From Verrucomicrobiales bacterium (GTDB lineage Bacteria > Verrucomicrobiota > Verrucomicrobiia > Verrucomicrobiales > DEV007), in contig DUBC01000016.1 of NCBI GenBank assembly GCA_012960505.1, forward strand, positions 186,001-250,000: a stretch of DNA of 64,000 nt, written 5' to 3'. Numbering within the stretch: position 1 is the first letter of the stretch; each line of letters starts with the position of its first letter. Shown here in pieces: positions 62,981 to 64,000 of this stretch. The translations under genes were made by a program, and so were the position numbers. The notes below the pieces were generated by a model. The model was not told the origin of the DNA. It saw only the letters and a program-made list of their open reading frames with translations, and ran no database searches.

Positions 62981-63985
62981 TCATTTATTAATTGGTTCAA
63001 TAGTCTGAATTTTTCCAGTAAAATGGAGATCCAGACCTCTCTTTTTCCAATATTCACAGATTTGTGACTCGATCTTATTGAACGATTTATCTTTCCAAAG
63101 CATTGCCTGATCAGCTGGAATAAAACGAACTGATTTTGTTTTATGCTCATGAATATTGACGGCTGAATTCTCAAGAAACTTTCTCAGTCCTCCGAGCTTA
63201 CGAGAAGCAAGTTCCATTTGATAGTGAGTTAAAAACAATGCTCCTGCGTATTTAGCATAAGCGTTATCTTCATTGATTCTGGTGTCCTTTGCCCAAGTGT
63301 GGGCAGACATTATTGTGAGGATCTGGATAGATGGTATCACTACTGTCGGCTGCTCTCCATTTAACCAGGTTACATTTAAATGTTCGATAATTTGTTTTGA
63401 ACAATTACTAAATCTGTATCTTCCTGGTGCATATTGTAGTGCTGAAAAATATTCTGCTATTCCTTCAGTGAGCCATGTTGGTAATGCATGGAATTGATCT
63501 CCCATCGCTTGATGGATTAGTTCGTGCACTAGTAACTGATAACGTTGACGCGGTTGTAGGTTTGAAACTTTGTTCCTTGTTGCTATTAGATGCTCAAGAC
63601 TGACTTTTACTTCTTTGCTGCGCCCATCGAAGTATCCTATCGTTCCTTTAGGTGCTCCCGATTTAATGTATTCTGATTTCTTTTCAAAAATACGTACTAC
63701 ATGTTTTTTTTTGTTTCCAGGCCGTCCTTCGTAAATTAGTTGGAGTGGAAATAAAACTAAGGCACGTTGAACTGATTCCGCTAAAATTGCGATTTCAGTA
63801 ACTTTATTGTGTCTAATCCTTTGGTCCGTAATTATGAGGTATGAATTAGTTTCGTAGTTGTATCCGCTTAAGGTTTTAAGCTCAGTCCATTTGGCTTTAG
63901 GCGCGTCAAATTTTTGAGGCCAGGGCTTTGAATAGTTCAAAGCTTGCAAAGCAAGGAATGCTACGATTATTGCTACCATTTTCAT
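62981..63985 (-). CDS. exported zinc-metallopeptidase-like protein (gluzincin, HExxH)
   Basis: 334 residues with a short signal peptide (MVAIIVAFLALQALNYS). The zinc motif HELIH (QLLVHELIHQAMGDQF) is followed about 20 residues on by the glutamate in LTEGIAEYFSALQY, the gluzincin pattern seen in DUF1570/collagenase-like peptidases. A region before it (AILAESVQRALVLFPLQ) fits the usual prodomain-like start. Substrate unknown. Ends 3 bases from the cytochrome-LRR stop (convergent); the 5' end sits 15 bases from the window edge, so any promoter is outside. Confidence 0.75.
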   Translation of the reverse strand: MKMVAIIVAFLALQALNYSKPWPQKFDAPKAKWTELKTLSGYNYETNSYLIITDQRIRHNKVTEIAILAESVQRALVLFPLQLIYEGRPGNKKKHVVRIFEKKSEYIKSGAPKGTIGYFDGRSKEVKVSLEHLIATRNKVSNLQPRQRYQLLVHELIHQAMGDQFHALPTWLTEGIAEYFSALQYAPGRYRFSNCSKQIIEHLNVTWLNGEQPTVVIPSIQILTIMSAHTWAKDTRINEDNAYAKYAGALFLTHYQMELASRKLGGLRKFLENSAVNIHEHKTKSVRFIPADQAMLWKDKSFNKIESQICEYWKKRGLDLHFTGKIQTIEPINK

Positions 63986-64000
63986 ATTACGAATACGAAG

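Overview
The window reads as a chromosomal segment of a Gram-negative bacterium of the PVC superphylum, most likely a marine or aquatic Verrucomicrobiota (inference from gene families; no rRNA marker is present). The evidence is the mix of DUF1080 hydrolase-like proteins, a Planctomycete-type cytochrome c domain, EF-hand-fused esterases, a sialate O-acetylesterase-like protein, NIPSNAP and DUF1028 proteins, and one giant secreted CotH/lamin-tail/cadherin-like protein, together with modest GC. Very few starts have a Shine-Dalgarno motif; most follow A/T-rich leaders, and GTG/TTG starts are common.

Layout. 0.1-10 kb: a secreted DUF1080 protein, then a mostly minus-strand block with dxs-xseB, a GT39-like membrane protein, an NtrC-type regulator with its PAS histidine kinase, cutA (+), a XerD-type recombinase and an esterase. 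10-15.2 kb: a plus-strand core block miaB, a membrane protein, adk, fmt, pyrH, frr, closed by a clear bidirectional terminator. 15.2-19.4 kb: a minus-strand run with a small lipoprotein, two paralogous coiled-coil envelope proteins, a short RlmB and an EF-hand esterase. 19.6-29 kb: an ABC exporter, then nadB, panC, murJ (with an unusual insertion) and sua5 on the minus strand, then aroK and queG on the plus strand.

29-40 kb is dominated by a 3433-residue exported protein made of cadherin-like repeats, inserted sugar-binding-like modules, lamin-tail domains, a CotH kinase-like domain and a parallel beta-helix, followed closely by a small secreted carbohydrate-binding-like protein. 40-50 kb carries an SRPBCC protein without a normal start codon, NIPSNAP, RecD2, and a set of exported proteins: a pseudopilin-like protein, an MbnP/di-heme peroxidase fusion and two beta-propellers. 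50-57.5 kb is catabolic or secretory: aldo/keto reductase, oligopeptidase B, a double SGNH/SASA protein, a sodium:solute symporter, an SDR and DUF1028. 58-64 kb holds aroC, a CvpA-like membrane protein, gatB, a cytochrome c-LRR protein and a zinc-peptidase-like protein.

Housekeeping functions cover isoprenoid precursors (Dxs), NAD (NadB), pantothenate (PanC), chorismate (AroK, AroC), tRNA and rRNA modification (MiaB, Sua5, QueG, RlmB), translation (Fmt, Frr, GatB) and lipid II export (MurJ). The accessory content points to surface display, polysaccharide and glycan use, and periplasmic redox or copper chemistry. No tRNA, rRNA, CRISPR array, insertion sequence or prophage was seen. No stretch above 300 bases lacks a gene. 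The most unusual items are the two cadherin-like repeats of the giant protein interrupted at the same internal position, the MbnP-MbnH-type fusion, the MurJ insertion, the SASA protein with a degenerate second half, and the SRPBCC gene with no ATG/GTG/TTG.
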